Source: JAUWBF01 sp043815125 (lineage in GTDB: Bacteria > Verrucomicrobiota > Verrucomicrobiia > Opitutales > Opitutaceae). Taken from it: a stretch of DNA of 30,694 nt. Under the pieces are notes generated by a model. It was not told the origin of the DNA, did no database searches, and saw only the letters and a program-made list of their open reading frames with translations. Every line of letters begins with the position of its first letter. The stretch's first letter is position 1. Of this stretch, positions 1 to 6,860 are shown in pieces. A program made the translations under genes and the position numbers. The stretch lies in the NCBI GenBank assembly GCA_043815125.1, contig JBDRJH010000266.1, positions 1 to 30,694 of the forward strand, written 5' to 3'.

Positions 1-448
1 GGGCATGCCGGAGGCGGTGAAGCGATCACCAACGACCAGTTGCTCACCCTGCCTTGCACGGTGCTGGTGCCCGCGGCGTTGGAGCGTGTCATCACGATCG
101 AGAACGCGGGCCGCCTGCGCTGCCGGGTGTTGGCCGAGGCGGCCAACGGGACCACTACCAATCAGGCGGACAAAATGCTGGAAGCCCGCGTCGACATCGA
201 GGTGATCCCGGACGTCCTCTGCAATTCCGGCGGAGTGGTCGTCTCCTATTTTGGGTGGCTACAAAACCTGCAAACTACACCTGGTCGCGCGACGAGGTGA
301 TGGCGAAGCTCTTCACGATTCTCGACGGTGCGAAGAACTCGGTTGAATACCAAAAGCGGAAATTGAAATCCAGCTGTCGCCTTGCCGCGTTCACTTTGGG
401 AATTGAGCGCGTGGCCGCCGCCAAGATGAGCCGGGGCTCTTCCCCTGA
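1..448 (+). pseudogene. gdhA: Glutamate dehydrogenase, 3' end, frameshifted remnant
   Basis: Frame 1 from base 1 reads the C-terminal NAD(P)-binding part of a Glu/Leu/Phe/Val dehydrogenase: LVPAALERVIT, VLAEAANGTTTNQADK, then IPDVLCNSGGVVVSYF. Around 271-275 one A is missing in the stretch that should encode LQNLQNYTW, and the family match continues in frame 3 (WSRDEVMAKLF, NSVEYQKRK, TLGIERVAAAKMSRG). A second missing G near 432-436 destroys the usual RGLFP ending; restoring it gives a TGA at 446-448, whereas the actual frame 3 runs on to 491. A residue normally Glu (YFEW) is Gly (YFGW). Two frameshifts plus substitutions indicate a decaying gene, although two sequencing errors cannot be excluded. 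The 5' part lies outside the window. The functional enzyme would interconvert glutamate and 2-oxoglutarate. Confidence 0.85.
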
Positions 449-598
449 GCCACCTCGCGGAGCGCATTTTGGATCCCGGGTTGGAGCGTAACCTGTCCAA
501 CAAAGTCTAACTGGCCTCGCGTGGTTGCGGTTTGAGTGAGCATTTCGAATTGTGCCGATCTCTTCGTATCCTAATCGTTGATTCGAGGAGGACGCCTC

Positions 599-682
599 AT
601 GGTGCTGGGTCTCATATTTCTGGACAATTCTAGACAGGAAAACTGCGGAGAGGTGCGTTTTTATGCGTATCCGGGTTACTGA
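599..682 (+). CDS. Possible 27-codon small ORF with strong RBS, or truncated gene start
   Basis: AGGAGGA at 586-592 sits six bases before ATG 599, the best Shine-Dalgarno match in the window. The frame MVLGLIFLDNSRQENC... ends at TGA 680-682. The protein is too short to assign. It could be a real small protein, or the first codons of an older gene cut by an insertion; the text just inside (TGGACAATTCTAGACAGG) looks somewhat like an insertion-sequence end, but I cannot confirm that. Confidence 0.25.
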   Translation: MVLGLIFLDNSRQENCGEVRFYAYPGY

Positions 683-769
683 TGCATGAGATCATGAACT
701 TCTGAGTGCATTGCCTTTCAGATAGATGCATTTGGTTTACTGATGGTGCGTGATTCGCAGTCTCGGCTT

Positions 770-854
770 CAACTCCCGCCACCTCCACCAATTGGAACAG
801 TGAAAGGCCCGGGCGCGCGTGATGCGTGCCCGGGCTTTTTCGTGCCCGGCGCGC
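770..854 (+). repeat. tmRNA 3'-end-like direct repeat, copy 1 (possible att scar)
   Basis: The copy begins CAACTCCCGCCACCTCCACCA, which matches the usual 3' end of a tmRNA (second half of the T-loop, T-stem, acceptor strand and CCA). It is followed by an AATTGGAACAG spacer and a GC hairpin ending in TTTTT. The 5' side of the T-stem is mismatched and no tmRNA body or tag reading frame lies upstream, so this is not an intact gene. Copy 2 is at 929-1015. Duplicated tRNA/tmRNA 3' ends are the usual footprint of integrase-type elements. Confidence 0.6.
807..840 (+). terminator. Rho-independent terminator within repeat copy 1
   Basis: GCCCGGGC (807-814) pairs with GCCCGGGC (828-835) and is followed directly by TTTTT (836-840). 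It stands where a tmRNA gene would carry its terminator. Confidence 0.75.
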
Positions 855-928
855 GGCGGCGGGAGTCGAGCCGCGTCCCGCACGCTGCGCGTTCACGCGG
901 CTGTCGGGCAAGCGGCTGCGCCGCAGAA

Positions 929-1015
929 CAACTCCCGCCACCTCCACCAATTGAAGAACAGCGAAAGGCCCGGATGCGCGTGATGCGTGCCCGGGCCGTT
1001 TCGTGCCCGGCGCGC
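929..1015 (+). repeat. tmRNA 3'-end-like direct repeat, copy 2
   Basis: It shares with copy 1 the same first 25 bases, the GTGATGCGTGCCCGGGC hairpin half and the trailing TTTCGTGCCCGGCGCGC. It differs at a handful of positions: AAGAACAGC against GAACAGT, and a hairpin whose T tract is reduced to TTTC. Read on the - strand, the hairpin could also end transcription of the exchanger gene that stops at 1035. Confidence 0.6.
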
Positions 1016-1034
1016 TGCGCGTCATCCCGGGCGT

Positions 1035-2063
1035 TTACCCGGCCAAGCCGGTCCACACGAACCAACCGTAGGCCGCGATCAGCACCGCGCCGAGCCAGCG
1101 GGGCAGGCCGCCCAGCGCGAGCACGCAGCCGAGATGCACGATGAGCGCGCCGCCGATCAACAGCAGGCCACTCGACATCGTCGCGGAAACCGGCACCGGT
1201 TGCCACAGCGCATACAGGCCGATCATGAGCGGGATGCAGATGTGGCCGTCGCCGATCTGCGAGGCGAAGACGACTTCGGCGCGCCGGCGGTGCGCGTAAT
1301 AAAAGGCAAGCAGGGCGTTGGGGATCACCATCAGCCAGCCGGTCAGCCAGCCGAGGTTGGCCGCGCTGACGAAGCCCGTTTCCAACGAGGACAACCAGGT
1401 GACAATCCACTCGAGCCCGGTGAACATCCCCCACGCGCCGAGCAACACCAGCGCGATATCGGCGTAGAAGAACGGTGAAAACACGACGCGTTGCCGGGCG
1501 TTGTGCTTGAGCACGTCGTGGGCCTGCACGGTTTGCCAAAAGGCGAACAGGCCGACCAGCACGAGTCCGTCCCCGAGGTCGATGGCGCCGTCGCGTCCAA
1601 GCGCCCAGACCGCGCCGGTGAAAAACAGACCGGCGGTCAGCGTGAGCAGCAGGGCGAGCTTGTTGAGCCGGCGAGGCAGGTCGGGGTCGACGCCGGCGGA
1701 TTTCCTTTTGCCGCGCGCCTTGCCGCCGGTGCCCGGCGCGGCGCCTGCGGTCAGGCGCAGTCCCCAGATGAGCGCGGGTAGGCCGAGCAGCAGCGTGAGA
1801 TTGGTCATGTTGTTGACCACGGCGTTGACGGCGATCTCGCCGGCCGGTCCGTTTTGCCGCGCCACGATCCAGACCAGCAGCAGGTTGCCCAGCCCGGAGC
1901 AGTAGGGCATGACGAGGGTGGCCAGCGCGGTGCCTTCGAGCCCGTGATCGAGCAATGCTTCCAGTCGCCAGACCAGCAGCAGCGAGGCGGCGAGAAAGAG
2001 CGCCCCGTAGGTCCACGGCGAGGTCAGCCCGAGCAGCTCGATCCAGTGGGGCAGGGGATTCAT
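1035..2063 (-). CDS. CaCA-family-like sodium/calcium exchanger membrane protein
   Basis: A 342-residue polytopic membrane protein. Two related segments, about residues 45-100 (with VNAVVNNMTNLTLLLGLP) and 240-285 (with LMVIPNALLAFYYAHRRR), stand where the alpha-1 and alpha-2 repeats of Ca2+/cation antiporters lie: a helix, a short polar loop, then an Asn-rich helix. Between the halves is a basic cytoplasmic loop (about 111-132). The family exchanges Ca2+ or similar cations for Na+ or H+ across the inner membrane, but the canonical acidic G-S-x-P-E signature is degenerate here, so ion specificity is uncertain. Its ATG overlaps the stop of the ABC ATPase gene (ATGA, 2060-2063), so the two are translationally coupled. 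No RBS of its own is seen. Confidence 0.65.
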   Translation of the reverse strand: MNPLPHWIELLGLTSPWTYGALFLAASLLLVWRLEALLDHGLEGTALATLVMPYCSGLGNLLLVWIVARQNGPAGEIAVNAVVNNMTNLTLLLGLPALIWGLRLTAGAAPGTGGKARGKRKSAGVDPDLPRRLNKLALLLTLTAGLFFTGAVWALGRDGAIDLGDGLVLVGLFAFWQTVQAHDVLKHNARQRVVFSPFFYADIALVLLGAWGMFTGLEWIVTWLSSLETGFVSAANLGWLTGWLMVIPNALLAFYYAHRRRAEVVFASQIGDGHICIPLMIGLYALWQPVPVSATMSSGLLLIGGALIVHLGCVLALGGLPRWLGAVLIAAYGWFVWTGLAG

Positions 2064-2848
2064 GCGTGCGCGACCCGCAGGGTCAGCCGGCCGTGGTGCC
2101 GGCCGAGTTTCACCGGCGCGCCGAAGGTTTCGCCCAGGAGCGCGGTGGTCAGCACGTCCTCGCGCGGGCCCGCCGCCACGACCTTGCCGCCGCGCAGCAG
2201 CAGCGCGTGGGTGAAGACCGGCATGATCTCCTCAACGTGATGGGTCACCAGCACGAGCGCGGGTCCGCCGCGGTGCGAGGCAAGTTCGTCGAAGACCCTC
2301 AGAAAGTGCTCGCGCGACACCGGGTCCAGCCCGGCGCAGGGCTCGTCGAGGATGAGCAGGTCGGGCCTGGCCATGAGGGCGCGGGCGATCAGCACGCGCT
2401 GGCGTTCTCCCTGGGACAAAAACAGCCACGGGCGGTCCTCGGGGATCTTGAGTTTCACGGTGCGCAACCACTTGCGGGCGGCCCGCCGGTCGGCCTCCGA
2501 CGGGTCGACCCACAAATCGAGCTGCGCATATTTTCCGCTGATGACCGTGTCCAGCAACGGTTCGCCGGGCGGGATCGAGGCCTGCAACGCGCTGGAAACC
2601 AGGCCGACGCGCTCGCGCAGGTCGCGCCAATCGCATTCACCGTAGCGCTTGCCCAGCAGTTGGATGTCGCCGGAGGAGGCGGTCAGGTAACCGGTCAGCG
2701 CGCGCAGCAGGGAGGTCTTGCCGCTGCCGTTGGCGCCGAGCACGACCCAGTGCTCGCCGGGTCGCACCCGCCAGCTGACCTGATCGAGCAGCGTGGTTTC
2801 GGCGCGAACAATGCTAAGGTTGTCGACGGCCAGCAGGGGGGCGTTCAT
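2060..2848 (-). CDS. ABC transporter ATP-binding protein (ModF/COG1119-like)
   Basis: A single nucleotide-binding domain of 262 residues. Walker A GANGSGKTS is at about 38-46, the Q-loop Gln near 89, signature LSQGERQR at 144-151, Walker B LLILDEP at 164-170 and the switch His in VTHHVEE near 203. The LSQGERQR signature with DWRDLRERVGLVSS resembles the ModF/YlmA-type group of stand-alone ATPases. I chose ATG 2848 (MNAPLLAVDNL...), which places the first strand where the family has it; a GTG at 2902 would add 18 unconvincing residues. No ABC permease is nearby. The only partner is the downstream exchanger-like membrane protein, whose start overlaps this stop. The substrate cannot be told from the sequence. 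Confidence 0.85.
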   Translation of the reverse strand: MNAPLLAVDNLSIVRAETTLLDQVSWRVRPGEHWVVLGANGSGKTSLLRALTGYLTASSGDIQLLGKRYGECDWRDLRERVGLVSSALQASIPPGEPLLDTVISGKYAQLDLWVDPSEADRRAARKWLRTVKLKIPEDRPWLFLSQGERQRVLIARALMARPDLLILDEPCAGLDPVSREHFLRVFDELASHRGGPALVLVTHHVEEIMPVFTHALLLRGGKVVAAGPREDVLTTALLGETFGAPVKLGRHHGRLTLRVAHA

Positions 2849-2969
2849 CGCGCCGACCGTTGGCCAGGAATTTTTCGGGGTCAATGCGGCCGCGTTCGTC
2901 ACCGAAATGTCGCCCGAAACCTCCGCCTTTATTTTGCGTCCCGTTTTCCTTTACCGCTCCATTTATCCC

Positions 2970-4478
2970 ATGCGCCTCCTCCCGTTTGTCGTCGTGCTCC
3001 TGCTGTCGGTTTCAACCGCGGCGGCGCGTTCGTTTTCAATTGTCACCTACAACGTCGAGAACCTTTTCGACGCCGACGGCGTGGCGCTCTACGACGATTA
3101 TCAGCCGGCCCGCTACACGCCCGCGCATCTGTCGACCAAGCTCCAGAACATCTCCCGCGTGCTGGCCCGGGTGAACCGCGGCGAGGGACCCGACATCATC
3201 GTCTTCAACGAGGTCGAGCTCGACCAGACCCCCCCGGCCGGGGGCAAACCGGGGGACGCCGACGCCTGGCTGGCCGCCCACGCCGACCGGCGCTACGACG
3301 AGCTGCTCGCCGGGCAACCCTTGCCCCCCGACATCGCCGGCACCTCCTCGGCCGTCTGGCTGCTCAAGGCGCTCAGCGACCACGGCATGACCGGCTACAC
3401 GCTCATCACCAGCGACGAGCAACCCGGCGTCTACCCCGGCGAGAGCCGCGGGCGCGCCATCCAGAACGTCATCCTCAGCCGCTTCCCCGTGAAGGCCGTG
3501 CGCAACCACCCCACGCAAAACGCCCGCACCATCGTCGAGGCCGAGCTCTCGGTCGACGGGCACACCTTGCACGTCTTCGCCAACCACTGGAAATCCGGCG
3601 CCGGCAACGTCGAGACCGAGGGCGACCGCATCGCCAACGCCAAGACCCTGCGCGCCCGCGTCGACCGCCTGCTCGCCGCCGATCCCAACACCGACATCGT
3701 CATCGCGGGCGACCTCAACTCGCACTACAACCAGCGCGAGCGCTACAAGGCGATGCGCGAGACCGGCATCAACACCCACCTGCGCGCCCAGGGCAACGAA
3801 CTCGCCATCCGCGGCCGCGACCGCGACCTCTACAACCTCTGGTTCGAGCTGCCCCGCGAGCAGCGACGCAGCGACCTGTTCCGCGGCGAGTGGGGCACCC
3901 TCATGCACCTCATCGTCTCCCGCGGCCTCTACGACAAACGCGGCGTGCAATACGAGGACAACTCCTTCGCCGTCATGACCCTGGCCGGGCTCAATGTCGA
4001 CGGCTACGGCCAGCCCAACCGCTGGAGCTTCGACGGTCCCGCCGGCTCCGGCTTCTCCGACCACTTCCCGCTCTATGCCCGCTTCAACGTCGTCGACGAC
4101 AACCGGCCCGACCGCTGGCTGGCCCTCACCAAGCCCAGCGAGGAGGACGACCCCGTGGGCGATCCCCTCCGGGTCGACTACGGCATGGTCGACCTCACCA
4201 AGGCCATCCGGCTCGCCGATCTGCCGAAGGACGCCGACTTGCGCGACGGCACCTGGTCGGGCAAGATCTTCCGCGTCACCGGCAAGGCCGTCGACCACCG
4301 CTATGTGAAGGTCGAGTTCGCCGGCCAGGTCTACGACGTCTTCAGCCACGAAAAAGAGATCCGCGACCTGCTCTACGAGCAACGCAACGAAAAGGGCCGC
4401 CTCAGCTTCTACGGCGAACTCGGCACCTACAAAGGAAACTGGCAATTCCTCGTGCGCGCCAAAAACTGGGTGCGATGA
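2970..4478 (+). CDS. Exported endonuclease/exonuclease/phosphatase-family protein
   Basis: A 502-residue protein. It starts with a signal peptide (MRLLPFVVVLLLSVSTAAA, cut near residue 19-20), so it acts outside the cytoplasm. The EEP-fold catalytic motifs are in order: TYNVEN at 26-31, FNEVE with the metal-binding Glu 81, NHWKSG at 205-210, AGDLNSHY at 246-253, and SDHFP at 363-367 with the catalytic His. The fold hydrolyses phosphodiester or phosphomonoester bonds in a Mg2+-dependent way; whether the substrate is DNA, a lipid or another ester is not visible. After the EEP domain come about 115 further residues (from about 388), ending YKGNWQFLVRAKNWVR, which may form a separate small beta domain I do not recognise. 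The stop overlaps the next start by ATGA. Confidence 0.85.
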   Translation: MRLLPFVVVLLLSVSTAAARSFSIVTYNVENLFDADGVALYDDYQPARYTPAHLSTKLQNISRVLARVNRGEGPDIIVFNEVELDQTPPAGGKPGDADAWLAAHADRRYDELLAGQPLPPDIAGTSSAVWLLKALSDHGMTGYTLITSDEQPGVYPGESRGRAIQNVILSRFPVKAVRNHPTQNARTIVEAELSVDGHTLHVFANHWKSGAGNVETEGDRIANAKTLRARVDRLLAADPNTDIVIAGDLNSHYNQRERYKAMRETGINTHLRAQGNELAIRGRDRDLYNLWFELPREQRRSDLFRGEWGTLMHLIVSRGLYDKRGVQYEDNSFAVMTLAGLNVDGYGQPNRWSFDGPAGSGFSDHFPLYARFNVVDDNRPDRWLALTKPSEEDDPVGDPLRVDYGMVDLTKAIRLADLPKDADLRDGTWSGKIFRVTGKAVDHRYVKVEFAGQVYDVFSHEKEIRDLLYEQRNEKGRLSFYGELGTYKGNWQFLVRAKNWVR

Positions 4479-4870
4479 CCGCCTCCGCGCCCTCTTCCGA
4501 ACTGGTTGTTTACACCTACACCGGCTGCGACACCTGCCGCCGCGCCGTCAAATGGCTGCGCGCCGCCGGCATCGCCTTCGTGGAAAAGCCCATCCGCGAG
4601 ACTCCGCCCGCGCCCGCCGAGCTGCGCGCCATGCTCGCCCGTCAGGGCGGTCCGGCCGCGTTGAAAAAACTCTTCAACACCTCCGGGCAGGACTACCGCG
4701 CGCAAAAACTCGGCGACCGGCTCCCCGGCCTCACCGAGGACGAGGCCATCGCCCTGCTCGCCGCCAACGGCAACCTCGTGAAACGCCCCTTCGCGCTCGG
4801 CACCGGCCCCCGCGGCGCAGTCGGCCTGGTCGGCTTCAAGGAAGACGTCTGGGCGGCCGCGCTGTGTTAG
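4475..4870 (+). CDS. ArsC/Spx-family (YffB-like) thioredoxin-fold protein
   Basis: A 131-residue cytoplasmic protein with the N-terminal motif YTYTGCDTCRRAVKWL (Cys 18 and Cys 21), then KKLFNTSGQDYR and NLVKRPFALG, the hallmarks of the arsenate reductase-related Spx/YffB group (COG1393). Both cysteines of the CxxC are kept, unlike one-cysteine ArsC. Classic ArsC reduces arsenate with glutaredoxin; YffB-type members are glutathione-dependent thiol reductases or of unknown function. No arsenic genes surround it, so true arsenate reduction is not supported. The ATG overlaps the stop of the exported phosphoesterase gene (4475-4478), implying coupled translation. Confidence 0.85.
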   Translation: MTASAPSSELVVYTYTGCDTCRRAVKWLRAAGIAFVEKPIRETPPAPAELRAMLARQGGPAALKKLFNTSGQDYRAQKLGDRLPGLTEDEAIALLAANGNLVKRPFALGTGPRGAVGLVGFKEDVWAAALC

Positions 4871-4920
4871 CAATGTAGCCGCGGGTGTGCCCGGTAGCGC
4901 CGGCGACGTTCTCCCGCCCG

Positions 4921-4954
4921 GCCCCGCCTATGAGACACCCGGGGGGGGCGGGGC
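4921..4954. terminator. GC hairpin between convergent genes
   Basis: GCCCCGCC (4921-4928) pairs with GGCGGGGC (4947-4954) between the ends of the ArsC-like gene and msrB. There is no T run, so its role as a terminator is uncertain. Confidence 0.3.
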
Positions 4955-4975
4955 GGCAGCCCGTTTGACTCGTCC

Positions 4976-5341
4976 TTACTCGGCCGCGTCCGCCGGCACG
5001 AATTGCAGGGCCAGACCGTTCATGCAGTAGCGCAGGCCGGTCGGCCTCGGGCCGTCGGGGAACACATGCCCGAGGTGGCCGCCGCAGCGCGCACAGACCG
5101 TCTCCTCGCGGATCATGCCGTGGCTCTCGTCGAGCCGGTTGAGCACATGCCCCTCGGCGACCGGCGCGTAAAAACTCGGCCAGCCCGAGCCCGAATCATA
5201 CTTGGTCTCGGAGGAAAACAGCTCGTTGCCGCAGCCGGCGCACACGTAGACCCCGGCGGCCTTGTTGTTGAGCAATTCGCTGGAAAAAGGCCGTTCGGTG
5301 CCGGCCTCGCGGAGGATGCGGTGTTGTTCGGGCGTGAGCAT
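4976..5341 (-). CDS. msrB: Peptide-methionine (R)-S-oxide reductase MsrB
   Basis: A 121-residue stand-alone MsrB. It reduces methionine-R-sulfoxide in proteins, using thioredoxin as electron donor. The structural zinc is bound by CAGC (Cys 34, 37) and CARC (Cys 83, 86). The SGSGWPSF loop and GHLGHVFPDGP are intact, and the catalytic Cys 106 lies in GLRYCMN. No signal peptide, so it is cytosolic. There is no fused or adjacent MsrA. The start ATG 5341 gives the usual family N-terminus (LTPEQHRILREAGTE). It is divergent from the small gene at about 5392. Confidence 0.97.
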   Translation of the reverse strand: MLTPEQHRILREAGTERPFSSELLNNKAAGVYVCAGCGNELFSSETKYDSGSGWPSFYAPVAEGHVLNRLDESHGMIREETVCARCGGHLGHVFPDGPRPTGLRYCMNGLALQFVPADAAE

Positions 5342-5391
5342 GGGCGGAGGGATGTAGCCGGGGTGAAACGAGGAATATTACCGCCGCCTCG

Positions 5392-5700
5392 TTGACTTGG
5401 CGGGGCGGCTTGGCTTTGAAACTGGGTATCTTGAACGAATCCGCAACCCGTCCCTCCCAATCCACGCTGCTTTGGCTGGCCGCCCACGCCGGCTTCCCGC
5501 AGCGGCGCCTGCCCGCCAAGGCCGAGCTGCTGGTGCTGCTCGCCGACGCCGCCGCGCGGGATGAACTGACCGTGAAGGGCAGCAACTTCGGACGCTTCCC
5601 CGTGCCCGGACAGACCGCCGGCGAAGTCTCCTCGCTCAAGGCCCGGGCTGAGCGCCGCAAACTCGTGCACTTCAAGTGCGACAACAGCGCCAAGGTCTGA
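5392..5700 (+). CDS. Small conserved-looking hypothetical protein
   Basis: A frame of up to 102 residues. It has no ATG; candidate starts are TTG at 5392, 5410, 5416 and 5431, so the true start is undecided. From about residue 18 the protein looks globular: LLWLAAHAGFPQRRLP, AELLVLLADAAARDELTVKG, then GEVSSLKARAERRKLVHFKC. I do not recognise a family. Support for a real gene is the protein-like composition, the free gap between msrB and the DUF4097-like gene, and the absence of a better frame on either strand. Confidence 0.5.
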   Translation: MTWRGGLALKLGILNESATRPSQSTLLWLAAHAGFPQRRLPAKAELLVLLADAAARDELTVKGSNFGRFPVPGQTAGEVSSLKARAERRKLVHFKCDNSAKV

Positions 5701-5767
5701 CGCCGCCGGCGGCGGGCTGACTCCTGCGGACCGGGATCGCAGAAGAAACATTCACGCCACGGCCTGA

Positions 5768-5796
5768 TTGAAACCTTGAGTCATTAACATTATTTT
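5768..5796 (+). promoter_or_regulatory. Sigma-70-like promoter of the DUF4097-like gene
   Basis: TTGAAA (5768-5773), a 17-base spacer, then TATTTT (5791-5796) in an AT-rich island. The predicted transcript would start only about seven bases before ATG 5810, so the mRNA would be nearly leaderless. Confidence 0.4.
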
Positions 5797-5809
5797 TACA
5801 CCAAGCAGT

Positions 5810-6787
5810 ATGTTCGGACCCGTCTCCATTAGGTATTTCACCCTTTTTTTGATGGGGACGGTTTTTTCGTTGGCCGCCAGCGTGCGTGAAATCTCCCGTG
5901 AGTTTCCGGTCACCGGCAGGCCGGACCTCGACATCGAGCTCTCCTTTGGCGAGCTGGAGTTGGTCGCCGGACCCGAGGGCATGGTGAAAATCGAGGTGAC
6001 CCAGTCGCTCTCGCTTAAGGACGAGGCGCGGGCGGACCGGGCCCTGGAGGACTGGCGTTTCGAGTTTTCGCAAACCGGCGACCGCGTGCGCATGGAAGGC
6101 TCCAGTCGTCGCAACGTGATCTGGGACTGGGACCCCGTGCGGCAGGTTCACTGCACGGTGCGCATCACCGCGCCGCGGGCCTGTAACCTCAGCATCAAGG
6201 GCGTGCAGGTGCGCACCGAGATCGACCGCATCGACGGCGATGTGGTCCTGCGAACCGACGGGGGGCGGTTCTATGCCCAGCATGTCGCCGGCGACTTCAG
6301 CGCGAAGACCCTGGGCGGGCAGGTGGTCCTCTCCTCGGCCGCCGGGGCCGTCGACGTCAACATCGGCACCGGCCAGGTTTTGATCGGCACGGCCTCCGGG
6401 CCGGTCGACGTGTCCAGCCAGGGCGGCGTCGTCGAGATCCAGCAGGCGGCCGACGCCGTCAAAATCCGCGGGGACACGCTCGACGTCCTGCTCGGCCTGG
6501 CCAACCCGCGCCGCGGCGAAGCCTCCGTGCGCACCGCCGTCGGCTCCATCGTCTTGAAGGTCGAGCAGACCGCGAGCGTGCTCATCGACGCCACCGCCCC
6601 CTGGCTCGGCGAGGTCAAGGCCCGAGGGTTGGAGCTGGACGTGTTGTCCGGCGCCGCCGGCTCATCGCGTCTCAAGGCCCGGCTCAACGACGGCGACTCC
6701 AAGGTCCGGCTGCGGGCCAGCGGCGGACTGGTCTCCATCGTCGGCGTCGAGCCGCTCGGCCTCACGCTGGCCGCCGGGGACCGTTGA
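5810..6787 (+). CDS. Exported DUF4097-like beta-repeat protein
   Basis: A 325-residue protein with an N-terminal hydrophobic signal (about residues 8-23, FTLFLMGTVFSLAAS). After it come repeated short beta strands with regular Gly/Asp turns, such as GDVVLRTDGGRFYAQ, GQVVLSSAAGAVDVNIG, GPVDVSSQGGVVEIQQ and SIVLKVEQTASVLIDA. This is the pattern of the DUF4097/putative-adhesin beta-solenoid family. Members are exported or membrane-associated; their biochemical role is largely unknown, so I assign none. A good promoter lies directly upstream and there is no RBS. The downstream carboxypeptidase begins about 70 bases after the stop and may be co-transcribed. Confidence 0.7.
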   Translation: MFGPVSIRYFTLFLMGTVFSLAASVREISREFPVTGRPDLDIELSFGELELVAGPEGMVKIEVTQSLSLKDEARADRALEDWRFEFSQTGDRVRMEGSSRRNVIWDWDPVRQVHCTVRITAPRACNLSIKGVQVRTEIDRIDGDVVLRTDGGRFYAQHVAGDFSAKTLGGQVVLSSAAGAVDVNIGTGQVLIGTASGPVDVSSQGGVVEIQQAADAVKIRGDTLDVLLGLANPRRGEASVRTAVGSIVLKVEQTASVLIDATAPWLGEVKARGLELDVLSGAAGSSRLKARLNDGDSKVRLRASGGLVSIVGVEPLGLTLAAGDR

Positions 6788-6860
6788 CCGGCCCGTCAAG
6801 GGTCTCACCCCGGACTGGTCAAGCGCCGCGCGCGCGTGCAAGGTGGCGGACCCATTCTCC

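Larger units (their letters stand above)
449..1034. other. Gene-poor scar region, lower GC, with tmRNA-3'-end-like repeats
   Basis: I see no convincing protein gene here. Roughly 500-760 is visibly poorer in GC than the rest of the window. It holds one tiny reading frame behind a textbook Shine-Dalgarno (599-682). The right half holds two direct copies of a tmRNA-3'-end-like sequence plus hairpin (770-854 and 929-1015), with an inverted T-arm-like piece between them. The block lies between a decayed gdhA and an intact - strand exchanger gene. It looks like a site of past integration and deletion rather than ordinary spacer. Confidence 0.6.

Noticed and set aside
601..640. Defined insertion sequence end
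   Set aside because: The TGGACAATTCTAGACAGG text looks somewhat like an IS terminus, but no partner end, target duplication or transposase was found.
770..802. Intact tRNA or tmRNA gene
   Set aside because: The 3' acceptor end is convincing but the T-stem 5' side is mismatched and no anticodon arm, tmRNA body or tag reading frame precedes it.
1955..4870. 971-codon open frame on the + strand
   Set aside because: Only its last 131 codons (the ArsC-like gene) are real; the rest is out of frame with the ABC and phosphoesterase genes.
4475..4870. Arsenic resistance locus
   Set aside because: The protein is Spx/YffB-like with a CxxC motif and there is no arsenite pump, ArsR or ArsB/Acr3 nearby.
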